A DNA stretch of 61,218 nt, taken from positions 1-61,218 of the forward strand of contig NZ_BMRI01000021.1 in assembly GCF_014648555.1 (NCBI RefSeq), read 5' to 3'. Position numbers and translations under genes: made by a program. The DNA is from Kitasatospora griseola. GTDB lineage: Bacteria > Actinomycetota > Actinomycetes > Streptomycetales > Streptomycetaceae. Each line of letters opens with the position of its first letter. Position 1 is the stretch's first letter. Below, in pieces: positions 48,829 through 58,362 of the stretch. The notes below the pieces were generated by a model that saw nothing but the letters and a program-made list of their open reading frames with translations, was not told where the DNA came from and did not search any database.

Positions 48829-49497
48829 TCAGACCCCGGCGGGCTCCGCGCTGTCGGGGGAGGCGGCCAGGACGCGTTCGGCCATCGCGGGGTCGAGGGC
48901 GGCGCGGACCAGGGCGTCGGCCAGCCGGTGGAGGTCGGCGGGGTCGATCAGATCGGCGAGCTCGGCGGGGTCGGTGGGGAGACCGAGGCGTTCCGCGCCG
49001 ACGGTGGCGCGGGGGTCGAGGGCGGGGCGCAGGTGCGGCCAGACCGCCTGGGCCTCGCGGCAGAACGCGGCCGCGCCGGCCGGGCCGATGCCGGGGAAGC
49101 GCTGCAGCAGGGCGCGGGTGCGCTCGGGGCGGCCCTGGGACGCGGCGGCGAGCTTGCGCAGGTCGCCGCCGTACTCGCCCTCGGCCAGCCGGGCGCATTC
49201 GCCGAGCCGGGTGGCGGTGCCGTCGGCGAAGTGCTGGTAGCGGCCGGCGATCAGCGCGTCCTTGCGCTGCTGCCAGTCGAGTTCCAGCGTGCCGGCGGGC
49301 GTGCCGGCGCCGGCCGCGACCAGGGAGGCCGTGCCGGTGACGGCGATCTCGGCCTGGATCCGGGCCGAGACCAGGTTGCTGAGCATCAGCAGCTGCCACA
49401 GTTCGGCGGGGCGGTCGGCGATCTCGATGCCTGCCTGTTCGGCGTGGGTGGTCCCTGCGTCCGCCACCAGCACCGCCACTCGTTGTCGCGCGTCCAT
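48829..49497 (-). CDS. Helix-hairpin-helix (endonuclease III-like) protein
   Basis: A 222-aa, mostly helical protein. LLQRFPGIGPAGAAAFCREA (residues ~137-156) contains the helix-hairpin-helix DNA-binding loop PGIGPAGA, set in a layout like HhH-GPD glycosylases, but the catalytic Lys/Asp and 4Fe-4S cysteines of endonuclease III are not evident. It may be a DNA-binding relative lacking glycosylase activity. The ATG at 49497 is the natural start. Convergent with the MMPL group. Confidence 0.6.
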   Translation of the reverse strand: MDARQRVAVLVADAGTTHAEQAGIEIADRPAELWQLLMLSNLVSARIQAEIAVTGTASLVAAGAGTPAGTLELDWQQRKDALIAGRYQHFADGTATRLGECARLAEGEYGGDLRKLAAASQGRPERTRALLQRFPGIGPAGAAAFCREAQAVWPHLRPALDPRATVGAERLGLPTDPAELADLIDPADLHRLADALVRAALDPAMAERVLAASPDSAEPAGV

Positions 49498-49598
49498 ACC
49501 GGCCTCCCTGGATCCCTTCGCTGACGAACCGTCAGCCCTCCGGCCCGACGGTACGCGGAGGGGGGCCCGGGCGGCCCGGAGGCACGCCGCGCAGGGGG

Positions 49599-50291
49599 TC
49601 AGTCCAGGAGTAGGGCGACCTCGGCCAGGGTGCGGACCCGGGGCACCTCGACGGCGACGCCGGTGGGCTCGCGCTCCAGCCAGATGCCGAGCAGCCCGGC
49701 CTCGGTGGCGGCCTGCGCGTCCACGTCCAGCCGGTCGCCGACGTACGCGGTGCGCCCGGGGGCGACGCCGAGGGTGCGGCAGGCCAGGTGGAAGATCGCC
49801 GGGTCGGGTTTGGCGCAGCCCGCCTCGGCGGAGGCGGTGGTGTGCGGGGCCAGGACGCCGAGGCCGACGGTGCGCAGCTTGTCGCGCTGTATGTCGCCCT
49901 CGCCGTTGGTGATCACGCCGAGCTTCCGCCCGGCCCCCAACTCGCGGATGGTGCGCGGCACTTCGGGGAACGCCCGCCAGGATCTCCGGTACCTGCGCAG
50001 GTAGCCGGCGAACCAGGCGTCGGCCCGTTCGTCCGACCACTCCCCCAGCCCGAGGTGCCGGGCCAGGCCGAGCGCGCGGACCCGGCGCTGCTGCTGCACC
50101 GTCAACTCGCCTGCCAGGTAGCGGTCGTACTCGCGCTGTTCCAGCTCCCGCCAGAACTGCAGCAGCCCGTCGCGGTCCAGCTCCCGCCCGGGGAGTTCGG
50201 CGGCCGCGCCGGCCAGCACGGCGGCCTCGGCGGCCCCGTCGTGGTCCATCAGCGTGCCGTCGAGGTCGAACAGCACCGCCTCGATGCGCAT
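49599..50291 (-). CDS. HAD superfamily hydrolase
   Basis: A 230-aa HAD phosphatase. Motif I is FDLDGT with Asp9 and Asp11, motif II is GVITNGEG, motif III Lys is in CAKPDPAIF and motif IV in YVGDRLDVDA. A helical cap (~20-100) makes it subfamily I. The layout is like YjjG/phosphoglycolate phosphatases, probably a nucleotide or sugar phosphate phosphatase. The ATG at 50291 has GAGGAGG at the right distance; an upstream ATG-like start would add 12 residues without a site. Confidence 0.9.
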   Translation of the reverse strand: MRIEAVLFDLDGTLMDHDGAAEAAVLAGAAAELPGRELDRDGLLQFWRELEQREYDRYLAGELTVQQQRRVRALGLARHLGLGEWSDERADAWFAGYLRRYRRSWRAFPEVPRTIRELGAGRKLGVITNGEGDIQRDKLRTVGLGVLAPHTTASAEAGCAKPDPAIFHLACRTLGVAPGRTAYVGDRLDVDAQAATEAGLLGIWLEREPTGVAVEVPRVRTLAEVALLLD

Positions 50292-50351
50292 CCGCCCCTC
50301 CTCGGCCCGTCCTGCCTGCACCGTCACCCTATCCGGCGCGCCGACGGACCG

Positions 50352-51620
50352 TCACCAGGGCCCCGCCGGCAGCGGCCCGCGGGTCTGGAGCCGGCCCTCC
50401 AGTTCCATGACGGTGGCCAGCAGTACGCCGGGCCGGCGGGCGCCGTTGCAGTGGGACGGGTGCGACTCGACCTCGGCGCCGACGGCCCGTTGCCCACTGC
50501 CGGACGGGATGACCTGGATGGCGGCGACCTCGTCCCCGGAGACGGCGAAGTGCAGGTGCAGGACGCCCTCTTCGGCCCGGGCCACCCAGCGCGCGGCCCG
50601 GTAGCCGGCCCGGTAGCGGTTCCACTGCTCCTCGGCGAAGTGCATCGCCTCCGGGACGGGGTGGGGCCGGGGCAGCCGCATCCGGGTGAGGTGCGGCAGC
50701 GGCGCGGGGATGCCGCCGGGGGCGGGGAACGCCCAGCCGGGCAGCGGTTCGCGGGCGTCCAGCCAGGCGGCGGGGATGCCGGCGGCGCCGGTGCGGGCGG
50801 CGACCACGCCGCCGGTGATCGCGGCGACGGTGTCCATGTCGCCGCCGGCGCCGATCGCCGACCGGACGGCCGTCGGGTAGTCGTCGAGCCACCGGGCGGC
50901 GCACCAGAGCGCGAACGGGACGGTGTCGAGGGCGCTGGTGCGGCTGCCGTTGCCGAGCACGGCCGCGACCTCGCGGGCGTCGCCGCGGTCGAGCAACTGC
51001 CGGGCCTGGTACAGGCCGTCGCGGACGACGCCGTACGGGGTGAGGTCGGCGACGGCGGACAGGAAGCGCTCCGCGGTGAGCGGTTCGGTGCGGCAGCGCA
51101 CCGCGTGGGCGGCGGCGACGGCCACCGCGATCGCGCCGTCCACCGCGTCCGGGTGGGTGTGGGTGATCACGGCGGTGTCGGCGGCCGGCCGGACGACGGC
51201 GGCCGGGTCCTCGGCGTACGCGGCGCCCAGCGGGGCCACCCGCATGGCCGCGCCGTTGCCGAACGAGCCCTGGCCGTCGAAGAGTTCGGCCGCCAGTCGG
51301 CGGGCGTCGCCGCCCTCCCGGATCAGCCGCAGCAGGCGGTTCGCGGCGGGCCCGTAGCCGCGGTCGAAGTCGTGGCGGTACGCGAAGGCGTGGGTGAGGT
51401 CGTAGCTGTCGATGGCGCCGCGCTCGGTCTGCGCGGCGTACACCGAGCAGGCCATCTCGGTGTCGTCGGTCCACGGCCAGGGGCCGGGCGGGACGGTGCC
51501 GGCGGCGAAGTGGGCGCGGGCGGTGGCGGGGACGAAGAACTGGGCGCCGAGGGCGTCGCCGACGGACAGGCCCTGGAGGGCGTCGAACGCGGGGCCGGTG
51601 TGCGGGGCAGGCGTGGTCAT
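50352..51620 (-). CDS. ADP-ribosylglycohydrolase (DraG-like) with C-terminal extension
   Basis: A 422-aa protein. The ADP-ribosyl-glycohydrolase domain (~10-300) shows QGLSVGDALGAQFF, WTDDTEMACSVY (metal-binding DDT), GSFGNGAAMRVAPLG, THPDAVDGA and IGAGGDMDTVAAITGG (second metal site). It removes ADP-ribose from proteins or small molecules. The last ~100 residues (HFAEEQWNRYRAGYRAARWV, then LHLHFAVSGDEVAAIQVIPS) form an extra domain not usual for DraG. The ATG at 51620 follows the promoter gap shared with the divergent PhyH gene. Confidence 0.92.
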   Translation of the reverse strand: MTTPAPHTGPAFDALQGLSVGDALGAQFFVPATARAHFAAGTVPPGPWPWTDDTEMACSVYAAQTERGAIDSYDLTHAFAYRHDFDRGYGPAANRLLRLIREGGDARRLAAELFDGQGSFGNGAAMRVAPLGAAYAEDPAAVVRPAADTAVITHTHPDAVDGAIAVAVAAAHAVRCRTEPLTAERFLSAVADLTPYGVVRDGLYQARQLLDRGDAREVAAVLGNGSRTSALDTVPFALWCAARWLDDYPTAVRSAIGAGGDMDTVAAITGGVVAARTGAAGIPAAWLDAREPLPGWAFPAPGGIPAPLPHLTRMRLPRPHPVPEAMHFAEEQWNRYRAGYRAARWVARAEEGVLHLHFAVSGDEVAAIQVIPSGSGQRAVGAEVESHPSHCNGARRPGVLLATVMELEGRLQTRGPLPAGPW

Positions 51621-51722
51621 ATGGCCCCCACCGAAGCGCGCCGGACGCCGGTCCGTCAAGTCCGGCCCAGTGGGCGGTAATTCGTTTGCGGCACCGCGTG
51701 GACCGGTCGAGAATCCGCTCCC

Positions 51723-52511
51723 ATGAGTGTCCTTTCCGAGCAGCAGATCGAGCGTTTCGTCACGGACGGCTTCGTCCGTCTGGAGGGCGCGTTCTCGCCC
51801 GAACTGGCCGCCGAGTGCCGGGAGTTCCTGTGGCAGGAGATGGGCCTCGACCCGGCCGACCCGGCGGGCTGGACGCAGCCGGTGGTGCGCCTGGCGGGGT
51901 TCGGGCAGGAGCCCTTCCGGCGGGCCGCGACCACCGAGCGCCTGCACGGCGCGTTCGACCAACTGGTCGGCGCAGGCCGCTGGACGCCGCAGCCGTGGCT
52001 GGGCGGCTTCCCGATCCGCTTCCCGCACCCGGACGACCCGGGCGACGCCGGCTGGCACATGGACGCGAGCTTCACCCCGGACGGCGAACAGGGCTACTGG
52101 CTCAACCTGGTCTCGCGCGGCCGCTCGCTGCTGATGCTGTTCCTGCTGTCCGACGTGGACGAGGCGAACGCGCCGACCCGGATCAAGGTCGGCTCGCACC
52201 TGGACCTGCCGCGCCTGCTGGAGCCGGCCGGGGACAAGGGCGTGGAGATGTTCGCGTTCTGCGCCGAACTCGACCGGGCCGGAGTGCTCGACAGCCCCGA
52301 GCGGGAGATCGCCCTCGCCACCGGACGGGCGGGGGACGTGTACCTGTGCCACCCGTTCCTGATCCACGCCGCGCAGCCGCACCACGGCACCGAGCCGCGC
52401 TTCCTCGCCCAGCCGGCGCTGCTGTCCACCACCGACCTGGTGCTGGAGCGCGCGGACGGGGCGTACTCGCCGGTGGAACGCGCCGTCCGGCTCGGCCTGG
52501 GTCGCGCCTGA
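51723..52511 (+). CDS. Phytanoyl-CoA dioxygenase (PhyH) family protein
   Basis: A 262-aa Fe(II)/2-oxoglutarate-dependent oxygenase-like protein. The His-x-Asp pair is in GWHMDASFTP and the distal His in FLIHAAQPHHG, with Arg further on (EPRFLAQPAL) for 2-oxoglutarate. The N-terminal SEQQIERFVTDGFVRLEGAF is typical of PhyH. The substrate is unknown. It is divergent from the DraG gene with a ~100-bp gap. Confidence 0.88.
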   Translation: MSVLSEQQIERFVTDGFVRLEGAFSPELAAECREFLWQEMGLDPADPAGWTQPVVRLAGFGQEPFRRAATTERLHGAFDQLVGAGRWTPQPWLGGFPIRFPHPDDPGDAGWHMDASFTPDGEQGYWLNLVSRGRSLLMLFLLSDVDEANAPTRIKVGSHLDLPRLLEPAGDKGVEMFAFCAELDRAGVLDSPEREIALATGRAGDVYLCHPFLIHAAQPHHGTEPRFLAQPALLSTTDLVLERADGAYSPVERAVRLGLGRA

Positions 52512-52560
52512 CGCCGTCCCCTCCTGCGAGGATCGGGACAGGTTCGCGGAAGGGGAAGCC

Positions 52561-52764
52561 ATGATCGGCGTGTTGCTGGTGGTCGTACTGCTGCTGGTGG
52601 TGGGCGGCTGCGGCTGCGTGGTGTGGGCCGAGCGCGGCGGGCCCGCGTGGGTCCGTGCCGTGTCGCGGGCGACGCTCGGCGCGGGCGAGGCGACCCGGCG
52701 GGCCGCGCGTCGCCGGGCGATCGAGCAGCGCCGCCACCGGAACGACTCGGGCGACACGGACTGA
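52561..52764 (+). CDS. Small single-pass membrane protein
   Basis: A 67-aa protein with one N-terminal transmembrane helix (IGVLLVVVLLLVVGGCGCVV) and a basic C-terminal tail rich in Arg (RRAARRRAIEQRRHRN). The ATG at 52561 has a GGAAGGGG site. It lies 49 bp after the PhyH gene on the same strand and may be co-transcribed. The function is not recognised. Confidence 0.65.
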   Translation: MIGVLLVVVLLLVVGGCGCVVWAERGGPAWVRAVSRATLGAGEATRRAARRRAIEQRRHRNDSGDTD

Positions 52765-52777
52765 GACCGACGGCGCG

Positions 52778-53521
52778 TCAGTCCGCGATCCCCAGTGGGT
52801 CGGGGGCCTCGGCAAGCAACTGCGGGCCGTTCTCGGCGACCCGGTTGACGGCCGTGGGCACCGCCCGGACCAGGATGTCGCCGTCCGCGGGGCGGTGCAG
52901 CAGGTGGTGCAGGTCGGCCCGGTCGCTGTGCGCCGGGTCGAGCCAACTGTCCACGTCCTGGCGGGTGATGGTGAGCGGCATCCGGTCGTGCACCCGCCCC
53001 GCGCTGTCGGTGGCGTCGGTGGTCAGGATGGTCGCCGTCGCCAGCCAGGCCGCCGGGTCGTCCTCCGGCAGGCTCGCGTCCCGCCAGAACTCGTACAGCC
53101 CGGCCATCAGCATCAGCTCGCCGGTGCTCAGGAAGTACGGCTGCTTGTACGCCTTGCGGCCGTCGCCCGCCGGGACGGGCCGCCACTCGTAGTAGCCGTC
53201 GGCGGGGATCACGCAGCGCCGGGCGGCGAACGCCTTGCGGAACGAGGGCTTCTGGTCGACGGTCTCCGAACGGGCGTTGATCAGCCGGGCCGCGCCGGAA
53301 CGGTCCTTCGCCCAGGACGGCACCAGGCCCCAGCGCAGCGTCCGCAGCTGGCGCACCACCTCGCCGGTGTCGTGGTCGACCCGTTCCAGCACCGCCGGGA
53401 TCGGGTCGGTCGGCGCGACGTTCCAGCTCGGCGCGAGCGCCTCGGTGGGGTTCCAACGCGCGACGTCGAGCAGGGCGACCAGGTCACCGGGCTCGGTGGT
53501 GGAGACGAAGCGACCGCACAT
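52778..53521 (-). CDS. SRAP (YedK/HMCES) domain protein
   Basis: A 247-aa SOS-response-associated peptidase family protein that crosslinks to abasic sites in single-stranded DNA and protects them. Catalytic Cys2 is in MCGRF, followed by the family's SWNVAPTDP, an Asn in LINARSET, the Glu in GYYEW and the His in VHDRMPLTI. The ATG at 53521 was chosen because Cys2 must be exposed after Met removal; an upstream ATG at 53566 would bury it. Convergent with the small membrane protein gene (13 bp apart). Confidence 0.95.
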   Translation of the reverse strand: MCGRFVSTTEPGDLVALLDVARWNPTEALAPSWNVAPTDPIPAVLERVDHDTGEVVRQLRTLRWGLVPSWAKDRSGAARLINARSETVDQKPSFRKAFAARRCVIPADGYYEWRPVPAGDGRKAYKQPYFLSTGELMLMAGLYEFWRDASLPEDDPAAWLATATILTTDATDSAGRVHDRMPLTITRQDVDSWLDPAHSDRADLHHLLHRPADGDILVRAVPTAVNRVAENGPQLLAEAPDPLGIAD

Positions 53522-53581
53522 GCGCCCCACCCTGCCACCGAACCCCGACAACCGCACGCACCCCACGCGATCCCGGACGGC

Positions 53582-54553
53582 TCAGGAGTAGAAGTTCCGG
53601 TCCCAGCGGTGCCCGGCCAGCACCTTCAACTGGCCCTCGGCGAGCGGCACTCCGTCACCGACCGCGGCGTTGCGCTCGACGTTGCGCACCGAGCGCATGC
53701 CGGGGATCACGGTGGACACCGCCGGCTCGCTCAGCACGAACCGCAGCGCCGCCTCCGCCAGCCCGTCCGCCCCGATGCCCAGGTCCGCGGCGATCGCGGC
53801 GGCCCGGCGCTCGACCTCCGCCAGCCGGTCGCCGCGGAAGTAGCGCTGCCGGAAGTCGCCGTCCGGGAACACCGTGTCGGGCGTCAGCCGGCCGGTCAGC
53901 CCGCCCTCGTCCAACGCGACCCGGACGATCACCCCGACGCCGTGCTCCTGGCAGGCCGGGAACAGCTCGTCCAGCGGCGACTGGTCGAAGACGTTGAAGA
54001 TCACCTGGACCGCGTCGACCGCGCCGCTGCGCACCAACTCCACGGCGCTGTGCGGCTCGTGGTCGTTGATGGAGACGCCGAACAGGCCGATCAGCCCCTC
54101 CTCCTTGAGCTCGGTGACGGTCTCCAGCCAGTCGCCGCGGCCCATCCACTCGTCGTGCCAGACGTGGAACTGCACCAGGTCGAACCGCTCCAGGCCACTG
54201 GCCCGCAGCGAGGTCTGCACGCTCTCCCGGATGTGCGCTCCCGGGAAGGTCTCCGCCGGGTCCACCCCCGGACGGGCCGGCCACTGCCGGTTCAGCGGCG
54301 GCACCTTGGTGGCCACCCGCACCTGCTGCCCGGCCGCGGCGCGCTCCCGCACCACCTTGCCCACCAGCCGCTCACTCTCGCCGTACCCGCGGGCGGTGTC
54401 GATGAAGTTCACCCCCAGGTCGATCGCCCGGTGCAGCGCCGCCAGCGACTCGTCCTCCCGCGCCCCGATCCAGCCCGACGCGCCGATCCCCCACGCCCCG
54501 AAGCCGACCTCCGACACCTCGACCCCGCTGCGCCCCAACTGCCGGTACCGCAT
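53582..54553 (-). CDS. Aldo/keto reductase
   Basis: A 323-aa NADPH-dependent AKR. The catalytic tetrad is recognisable: Asp in [12 protein letters not shown], Tyr in ARGYGESE, Lys in RVATKVPP, His in [29 protein letters not shown] opens the TIM barrel and [18 protein letters not shown] is the cofactor site. The substrate is unknown; the group includes general oxidoreductases. Convergent or tandem neighbours do not suggest a pathway. It is divergent from the FhuF-like gene. Confidence 0.93.
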   Translation of the reverse strand: MRYRQLGRSGVEVSEVGFGAWGIGASGWIGAREDESLAALHRAIDLGVNFIDTARGYGESERLVGKVVRERAAAGQQVRVATKVPPLNRQWPARPGVDPAETFPGAHIRESVQTSLRASGLERFDLVQFHVWHDEWMGRGDWLETVTELKEEGLIGLFGVSINDHEPHSAVELVRSGAVDAVQVIFNVFDQSPLDELFPACQEHGVGVIVRVALDEGGLTGRLTPDTVFPDGDFRQRYFRGDRLAEVERRAAAIAADLGIGADGLAEAALRFVLSEPAVSTVIPGMRSVRNVERNAAVGDGVPLAEGQLKVLAGHRWDRNFYS

Positions 54554-54665
54554 TCGTCGTTCCTCCTCCGCGCCGAAAGTCCCTCAGCTCGCGACGATAG
54601 GCGGCGGGGCCGCCGGAAGCCAGCGAAATCCGGTCCTCCCGAACGGCCCGACTACACTCCGCGCC

Positions 54666-55346
54666 ATGACCGTCCCCCCGCCGCTGTCCGCCCTGGGCCC
54701 GTACTTCGCGACCCTCGCCGGCGACCCGCCCGCCGGGTTCCGGCCGCTGCGCGAACTGTCCGCCCCGGACGGCCCGTTGGCGGCCCGGATCGCCGAGGTG
54801 GCCCGGCTGCTGGGCACGGACGAGACCCGCGTCGCCGCCTCCACCGCCCACCTGGGCCTGGCCGCCCGCCTCTGGTCGGTCGCCCTCGGCGCCGCCGTCA
54901 CCACCGGACGCCTCCCCGACCTGGACGCCGCCCGGTTCGCCCTCCCGCCCGAGGGCCCGTTCGACCTCTGGCTGCCCGACCCGCTCGGGCCCGAAGCCAC
55001 CCCGGCCGCACTCCATGCCCTGGTGATGGACCGCCACCTGCACCCTCTCGCCGGTGCCGTCCGCGCCCTCACCCCACTCGCGCCCGGCCTCCTCGCGGGC
55101 AACGCCGCCTCCGCGCTGGTCGGCGCCGCCCGCCAACTCGCCACCGTCCCACCCCTCCGCACCCCCGCCGCTGCTCTGGCCCGCGCCCTCCTCGCCTCCC
55201 CCGCCCTCGCCCCCACCGGCACTCCCACCCCACCCCCCGCTCCCCTCGCCTTCCGCCGGACCTCCTGCTGCCTCTACTACCGCACCCCGTCGGGCGGACT
55301 CTGCGGCGACTGCGTCTTCACTCGGGCCCCGAAGTCCCGCCGCTGA
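54666..55346 (+). CDS. FhuF-like (2Fe-2S) iron reductase domain protein
   Basis: A 226-aa protein. Its C-terminus carries the FhuF-type cluster-binding motif CC-x10-C-x2-C in TSCCLYYRTPSGGLCGDCVF. The rest is helical and low in complexity, as in the family: FHUF-like N-terminal domain with LGLAARLWSVALGAAVTTGR and LLAGNAASALVGAARQLATV. FhuF reduces ferric siderophores to release iron in the cytosol. No siderophore gene is near. Starts at ATG 54666. Confidence 0.82.
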   Translation: MTVPPPLSALGPYFATLAGDPPAGFRPLRELSAPDGPLAARIAEVARLLGTDETRVAASTAHLGLAARLWSVALGAAVTTGRLPDLDAARFALPPEGPFDLWLPDPLGPEATPAALHALVMDRHLHPLAGAVRALTPLAPGLLAGNAASALVGAARQLATVPPLRTPAAALARALLASPALAPTGTPTPPPAPLAFRRTSCCLYYRTPSGGLCGDCVFTRAPKSRR

Positions 55347-55680
55347 CGGGAGACTTCGAGGGACGAAGGCCCGGACTGTCGGACGGCCGCAGCTGCCGCC
55401 AGGTGCGGCAGCTGTTCACCGCACCGCTTCTCGGGCCGTCCCGGTCGTGAGCGACCGGCTGCGTCGGCTCGCGCAGCACGGATGGGCACGGCGGACTCGT
55501 GGCCGGCCCGGCTGCCACGGCCGACTCGGTGCGACTCCGCCGGCGGCGGGCCGCAGTGGCAGAGGAGATACCGCCGGCGCGGGCCCCTTCCACCGACGAG
55601 CCGGCACGTGCTCGTGTCCGCCCGCGTGCAGGCCGCGGTGCGGTGCGTCAACCCTTCGCGCCGTTCCCCGCGCCCGGGCG
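55347..55680. other. Intergenic region with hairpin
   Basis: No gene is supported here. CAGCTGCCGC (55390-55399) pairs with GCGGCAGCTG (55405-55414) around five bases, a likely terminator for the FhuF-like gene and perhaps also read-through from the convergent gene. The remaining ~260 bp up to the next stop codon show nothing I can name. Confidence 0.6.
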
Positions 55681-56784
55681 TCAGCCCGTTGCGGCTTCGG
55701 CGACCAGGGCGCCGATGCGGTCGACCGCCGTTGCGGGGCCGGGCGAGAAGCGGTTCCTGGTGAGGGCGAAGGAGAGGCCGGTGGCCGGGTCGGCCCAGGC
55801 CGCGCTGCCGCCCATGCCGGGCATGCCGAAGACGGTCTGGGTCCGCCCCGGGTCGGCGCCGGGGCGGCCCAGGTTGTAGCCGAGGGCGCGAGGGGTGGGG
55901 AAGCCGACCATCTGGTCGGTCTCGGCGGTGGCGAGTGCGGTGATCTCGCGCAGGCGCGCTTCGGGGAGCAGCCGGACGCCGTCCACCTCGGTGAGCAGCG
56001 CGGCGTACATCCGGGCCACCGCGCGGGCGGACATGGTGCCGCCGGAGGGGATGTCGGCGGTGAGCACCACGGGGTCGTTGCCGTAGGCCGCGCTGGGGGT
56101 GAGGGCGGGCGGGGTGGCCTTGAACAGCGGCAGGTCGGCGGGCATGGCCGCCATCGTCTCGGCGCTGCCGGGGGCGTCCTCAAGTCGGGCGAGCCGGCCG
56201 AGTTCGGCGGCGGGGACGCCGAAGTACAGCTCGTCGGCGATGCCCAGCGGCGCCGCCACCTCTTCCCGGAGCACCTGCGAGATCGGTCGGCCGGTGGCCC
56301 GGCGGACCACTTCGCCCAGCACGTATCCCCAGGTCACCGCGTGGTAGCCGGTGCGGGTTCCGGGCTCCCACCAGGGCTCGGAGTCGGCGATCAGGGCGCA
56401 CATGCCGTCCCAGTCGGCCAGGTCCGGCGCCGTGAGGCGGGCGGGGACGGCGGGCACGCCGATCGAGTGGGTCAGCGCGTGCCGGAGGGTCGCCTTCTCC
56501 TTGCCGTGCGCGCCGAACTCCGGCCAGAGCTCCACGATCGGCGTGTCGTAGTCGAGGGCGCCGCGCTCCGCGAGGACGTGCACCACGGTCGCCGTGACGC
56601 CCTTGCCGGTGGAGGCGCTGAAGAACGGGGTGTCCGAGGCGACCGGACGGCCGGTGGCCGGGTCGGCGACGCCCGCCACCGCGTCCACCACCTGCTCGCC
56701 GTGCCGGTACACCGCGACCTGGATGCCCAACTCCTCCCCGGAATCCACCAGTTGGTCAATGACCTGCTGGACGAGCTGCTGCAT
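55681..56784 (-). CDS. Serine hydrolase of the beta-lactamase/class C PBP fold
   Basis: A 367-aa serine hydrolase (EstB/LpqK/ beta-lactamase-related). The nucleophile motif SxxK is Ser58-Thr-Gly-Lys61 in FSASTGKGV, the Tyr motif is in TGYHAVTWGY (~156-165), and a GGSAAWAD segment replaces the KTG box. It has no signal peptide, unlike true beta-lactamases, so it is probably a cytosolic esterase. The ATG at 56784 was chosen for its GGGAAGG site; an ATG at 56835 is in frame. Confidence 0.88.
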   Translation of the reverse strand: MQQLVQQVIDQLVDSGEELGIQVAVYRHGEQVVDAVAGVADPATGRPVASDTPFFSASTGKGVTATVVHVLAERGALDYDTPIVELWPEFGAHGKEKATLRHALTHSIGVPAVPARLTAPDLADWDGMCALIADSEPWWEPGTRTGYHAVTWGYVLGEVVRRATGRPISQVLREEVAAPLGIADELYFGVPAAELGRLARLEDAPGSAETMAAMPADLPLFKATPPALTPSAAYGNDPVVLTADIPSGGTMSARAVARMYAALLTEVDGVRLLPEARLREITALATAETDQMVGFPTPRALGYNLGRPGADPGRTQTVFGMPGMGGSAAWADPATGLSFALTRNRFSPGPATAVDRIGALVAEAATG

Positions 56785-56885
56785 GGCGTGCTGCCTTCCC
56801 GGTTCTCGACTGCGGTGCTCACGGGCACCGTTCACCCGACGGTCGAGGCCGCCGGCCGGATCTCGACATCACCGGCATCGCCACC

Positions 56886-57674
56886 TCACCGGCCCGGGGT
56901 TTCCGCGGCGGCGAGCTGGGCGGCGAGGACGGCGGGCGCCTCGGCCAGCGAGGGCCCGTACCAGGTGAGATGGCGGCCGCTCAGCAGCGCGTACGGGAGG
57001 CCGGGGAACGCCTCCGGGCCGTCGGTGGCGGTGAAGCGGTACGGCTCGTCCGGGAGCACCAGCAACTCGGCTCCGGCGTCGAGGAGTTCGGGGAGCGGGA
57101 TGCGAGGGTACCGGCCCGGGTGGCCGGCGGTCACGACGGTGACGCCGAGGCGCCGGAGCAGGTCGGCGGCGAAGGTGTCCGCGCCGAGCACCATCCACGG
57201 CCGCCGCCAGATCGGCGCCACCGCCCGCACTCCCGCCGCCGGGTCCGGCACCCTCCCCCAGGCTTGCCGCGCCGCCAACAGCCAGGCGGGCTCCGGCAGT
57301 TGGCAGACTTCGACCAGCAGGCGGCGCAGCGAGTCGAGCGCCTGGTCGAGGTCGCGGATCCGGGTCGTCCACACGGCCAGGCCGGCCGCCCGCAGCGCGG
57401 CGAGGTCGGGGGCGCGGTTCTCCTCCTCGTTGGCGATCACCAGATCGGGACGGAGCGTGACGATCCGCGGCACGTCCGGGTTCTTGGTGCCGCCGATCCG
57501 GGGCACGTCCAGCTCGGCGGGGTGGGTGCACCAGTCGGTGGCGCCGACCAGCAGGCCGGGTGCGGTGGCGGCCACCGCCTCGGTGAGCGAGGGGACCAGC
57601 GAGACGATCCGGCGGACCTCCCCGAGCCGTACCGCGCACCCCTCGTCGTCCGTCAACTCCCTTGTCGCACACAT
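56886..57674 (-). CDS. BtuF-like helical-backbone metal/cobalamin-binding protein
   Basis: A 262-aa protein with the type III periplasmic-binding-protein fold: RRIVSLVPSLTEAVAATAPG, GATDWCTHPAELDVPRIGGT, LRPDLVIANEEENR, ILPDEPYRF-type end (VLPDEPYRFTATDG) and GRHLTWYGPSLAEAPAVLAA. It resembles cobalamin-binding BtuF-like proteins, but no signal peptide or lipobox is visible and no permease or ATPase is adjacent, so its cellular location is doubtful. The start is uncertain: ATG 57674 or GTG 57683, neither with a strong site. Confidence 0.82.
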   Translation of the reverse strand: MCATRELTDDEGCAVRLGEVRRIVSLVPSLTEAVAATAPGLLVGATDWCTHPAELDVPRIGGTKNPDVPRIVTLRPDLVIANEEENRAPDLAALRAAGLAVWTTRIRDLDQALDSLRRLLVEVCQLPEPAWLLAARQAWGRVPDPAAGVRAVAPIWRRPWMVLGADTFAADLLRRLGVTVVTAGHPGRYPRIPLPELLDAGAELLVLPDEPYRFTATDGPEAFPGLPYALLSGRHLTWYGPSLAEAPAVLAAQLAAAETPGR

Positions 57675-57918
57675 GAAGGCCACGGTACCGCCGCCGTCCG
57701 AGGGTCACCCGGCCGGGGCGCGGCGACCCCGCCGCACGCCCTCGCCAGAGCCAATCGGACGTGCACGGATTTATTTCGCCGCTCTCGCCGCGCGCCCCCT
57801 CGACAGCTGACCTAGCGTGGGTCTCGCCCCGGTCGGACGGGGATCTGCAGGTGGGCGCCCCAGGCGCCCCCTGTCAAACCAATCACTCTCAGTCACATCT
57901 CAGTGAAAGTGGAACGAC

Positions 57919-58362
57919 ATGGCATTCGGAAAGATGCTCGGCACCATCGGCGTTGCGTCGGCCCTCGCGTTCACGGCCCTCGGCGCGGTCAGCTCCGCCG
58001 CCTACGCGGACACCGCACCGGCCGCCCAGCCCGCGGTCCAGACCGCGGTCGTGCCGGCGGCCGACGCCGCCGCGGACGTCCAGACCCCGGCGATCACGCT
58101 GGCGAAGCCGACCAACAAGCCCGCCATCCACGCCGACGGCACGGTCACGAGCATCGCGCCGCTGAACCTCGCCTGCGGCAACTTCGTGTTCAGCGGACCT
58201 TCCTTCCTGGAGACCTGCAACGGTCCGCTCTGGCAGCCGTTCGTCGACTGCTCGGACGGCAACCGCTACGTCTCCACCGTCGCGTTCTCCGGCCTCTTCC
58301 GGGTCCGCCTGGTCTGCCCGGTCGGCGTGGCCGTCGGCGGCGGCGCCTTCGACCTGTCGTAA
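57919..58362 (+). CDS. Small secreted protein, unknown
   Basis: A 147-aa exported protein. Signal peptide 1-~31 (KMLGTIGVASALAFTALGAV, SSAAYADTA), an Ala/Pro-rich low-complexity stretch (~32-65), and a compact C-terminal domain with Cys in LACGNFVF, LETCNGPL, VDCSDGN and LVCPVG, which could form two disulfides. I do not recognise the domain. ATG 57919 has a GTGGAACGAC spacer with modest ribosome site. First of three consecutive secreted-protein genes on the plus strand. Confidence 0.7.
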   Translation: MAFGKMLGTIGVASALAFTALGAVSSAAYADTAPAAQPAVQTAVVPAADAAADVQTPAITLAKPTNKPAIHADGTVTSIAPLNLACGNFVFSGPSFLETCNGPLWQPFVDCSDGNRYVSTVAFSGLFRVRLVCPVGVAVGGGAFDLS

